DNA from: Streptomyces mirabilis
GTDB taxonomy: Bacteria > Actinomycetota > Actinomycetes > Streptomycetales > Streptomycetaceae
Assembly (NCBI RefSeq): GCF_039503195.1
Contig: NZ_JBCJKP010000001.1
Coordinates: forward strand, 7,502,001-7,566,000
DNA length: 64,000 nt
Direction of reading: 5' to 3'
The position numbers and the translations under genes are program-made. The notes beneath the pieces are model-generated. The model worked only from the letters and a program-made list of their open reading frames with translations, was not told the DNA's origin and did no database searches. The stretch's first letter is position 1; every line of letters starts with the position of its first letter. This document shows, in pieces, positions 63,832 to 64,000 of this stretch.

Positions 63832-64000
63832 CTACACCGGGCCCGCCACCACCGACACCGTCTTCGCCAGCGACACTCCCGAGCCGTCACGGCGCGGGTC
63901 GATCTCCGGGAGCTCGGCCGGTGTGCCGTTCTTCTGCGCGGCCCGGGCCGGAAGCGCGCCCGCCCAGGCCAGCGAGAGGCAGTCCTCGCCCTTCAGGAAC
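63832..64000 (-). CDS. C-terminus of a topoisomerase IV subunit A-like protein (partial)
   Basis: Last 55 codons on the minus strand, stop at 63832-63834, convergent with the CobW gene. The fragment FLKGEDCLSLAWAGALPARAAQKN, then PAELPEIDPRRDGSGVSLAKTV, resembles the very end of ParC/GyrA-like subunits in Streptomyces. The gene lies where the parC partner of parE would be expected. The identification relies on a short tail and on synteny. Confidence 0.55.
   Translation of the reverse strand, partial: FLKGEDCLSLAWAGALPARAAQKNGTPAELPEIDPRRDGSGVSLAKTVSVVAGPV

Overview
The window is very G+C rich, with strongly G/C-biased third codon positions, purine-rich ribosome binding sites and many GTG and TTG starts. 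It carries the lexA–nrdR–nrdJ block and the whiH–hrdB pair, so it is chromosomal DNA of a Streptomyces. From memory (no search was run) the order follows the S. coelicolor SCO5794–SCO5836 interval. I saw no tRNA, rRNA, insertion sequence, phage or CRISPR locus.

Layout. 1–5.3 kb: end of a RelA/SpoT-type ACT protein, a frameshifted M1 aminopeptidase, the GTPase HflX, and two related lipoprotein-like genes on the minus strand, one of them a broken fragment of the other. 5.6–12.3 kb: a four-gene NRPS-independent siderophore (NIS) operon with a diaminobutyrate-type aminotransferase, two IucA/IucC synthetases and a GNAT acyltransferase. 12.4–20 kb: DinG-type helicase, LexA, NrdR and the B12-dependent ribonucleotide reductase NrdJ. 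20–27.5 kb: TerD protein, a DUF4937-like protein, histidine phosphatase, ADP-ribosylglycohydrolase, an MFS exporter with its divergent TetR regulator, RNase HII and a Pro-rich hypothetical. 27.9–38.1 kb: hypothetical protein, a RecQ helicase fused to a phosphoribosyltransferase domain, a DUF4192 protein, a frameshifted debranching-enzyme-like gene, a Nudix regulator and a frameshifted ABC gene. 38.3–45.3 kb: whiH, hrdB, a secreted trypsin, a small zinc-ribbon protein and a topoisomerase IV B subunit. 45.8–56.8 kb: a NarL-type two-component pair with a DUF485/acetate-type symporter pair, then a NitT/TauT-type ABC operon flanked by two CitB-type response regulators, one of which has a CitA/DcuS-type kinase. 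56.9–60.6 kb: an iron-box-controlled sucrase/ferredoxin-like protein and two divergent citrate synthases, one carrying an N-terminal HTH. 60.7–64 kb: a small hypothetical, a DUF6082 protein, a CobW-type GTPase with an in-frame minisatellite, and the end of a topoisomerase IV A-like subunit.

Themes. Nucleotide and DNA metabolism (lexA, nrdRJ, dinG, recQ-like, rnhB, parE/parC) is mixed with carboxylate and iron handling: the citrate-using NIS synthetases, two citrate synthases, CitB-type signalling, an acetate-type symporter and an iron-box gene. Five reading-frame breaks in four genes, four of them in C or G runs, point either to consensus errors or to decay. They should be resolved before those genes are called dead.

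The most interesting signals are: the NIS operon lacking hydroxylase and decarboxylase; the AT-rich palindrome between the citrate synthases with an echo inside one of the coding regions; paired DnaA boxes at the recQ-like promoter; the three-copy repeat upstream of hrdB; and the CobW minisatellite and intragenic hairpin.
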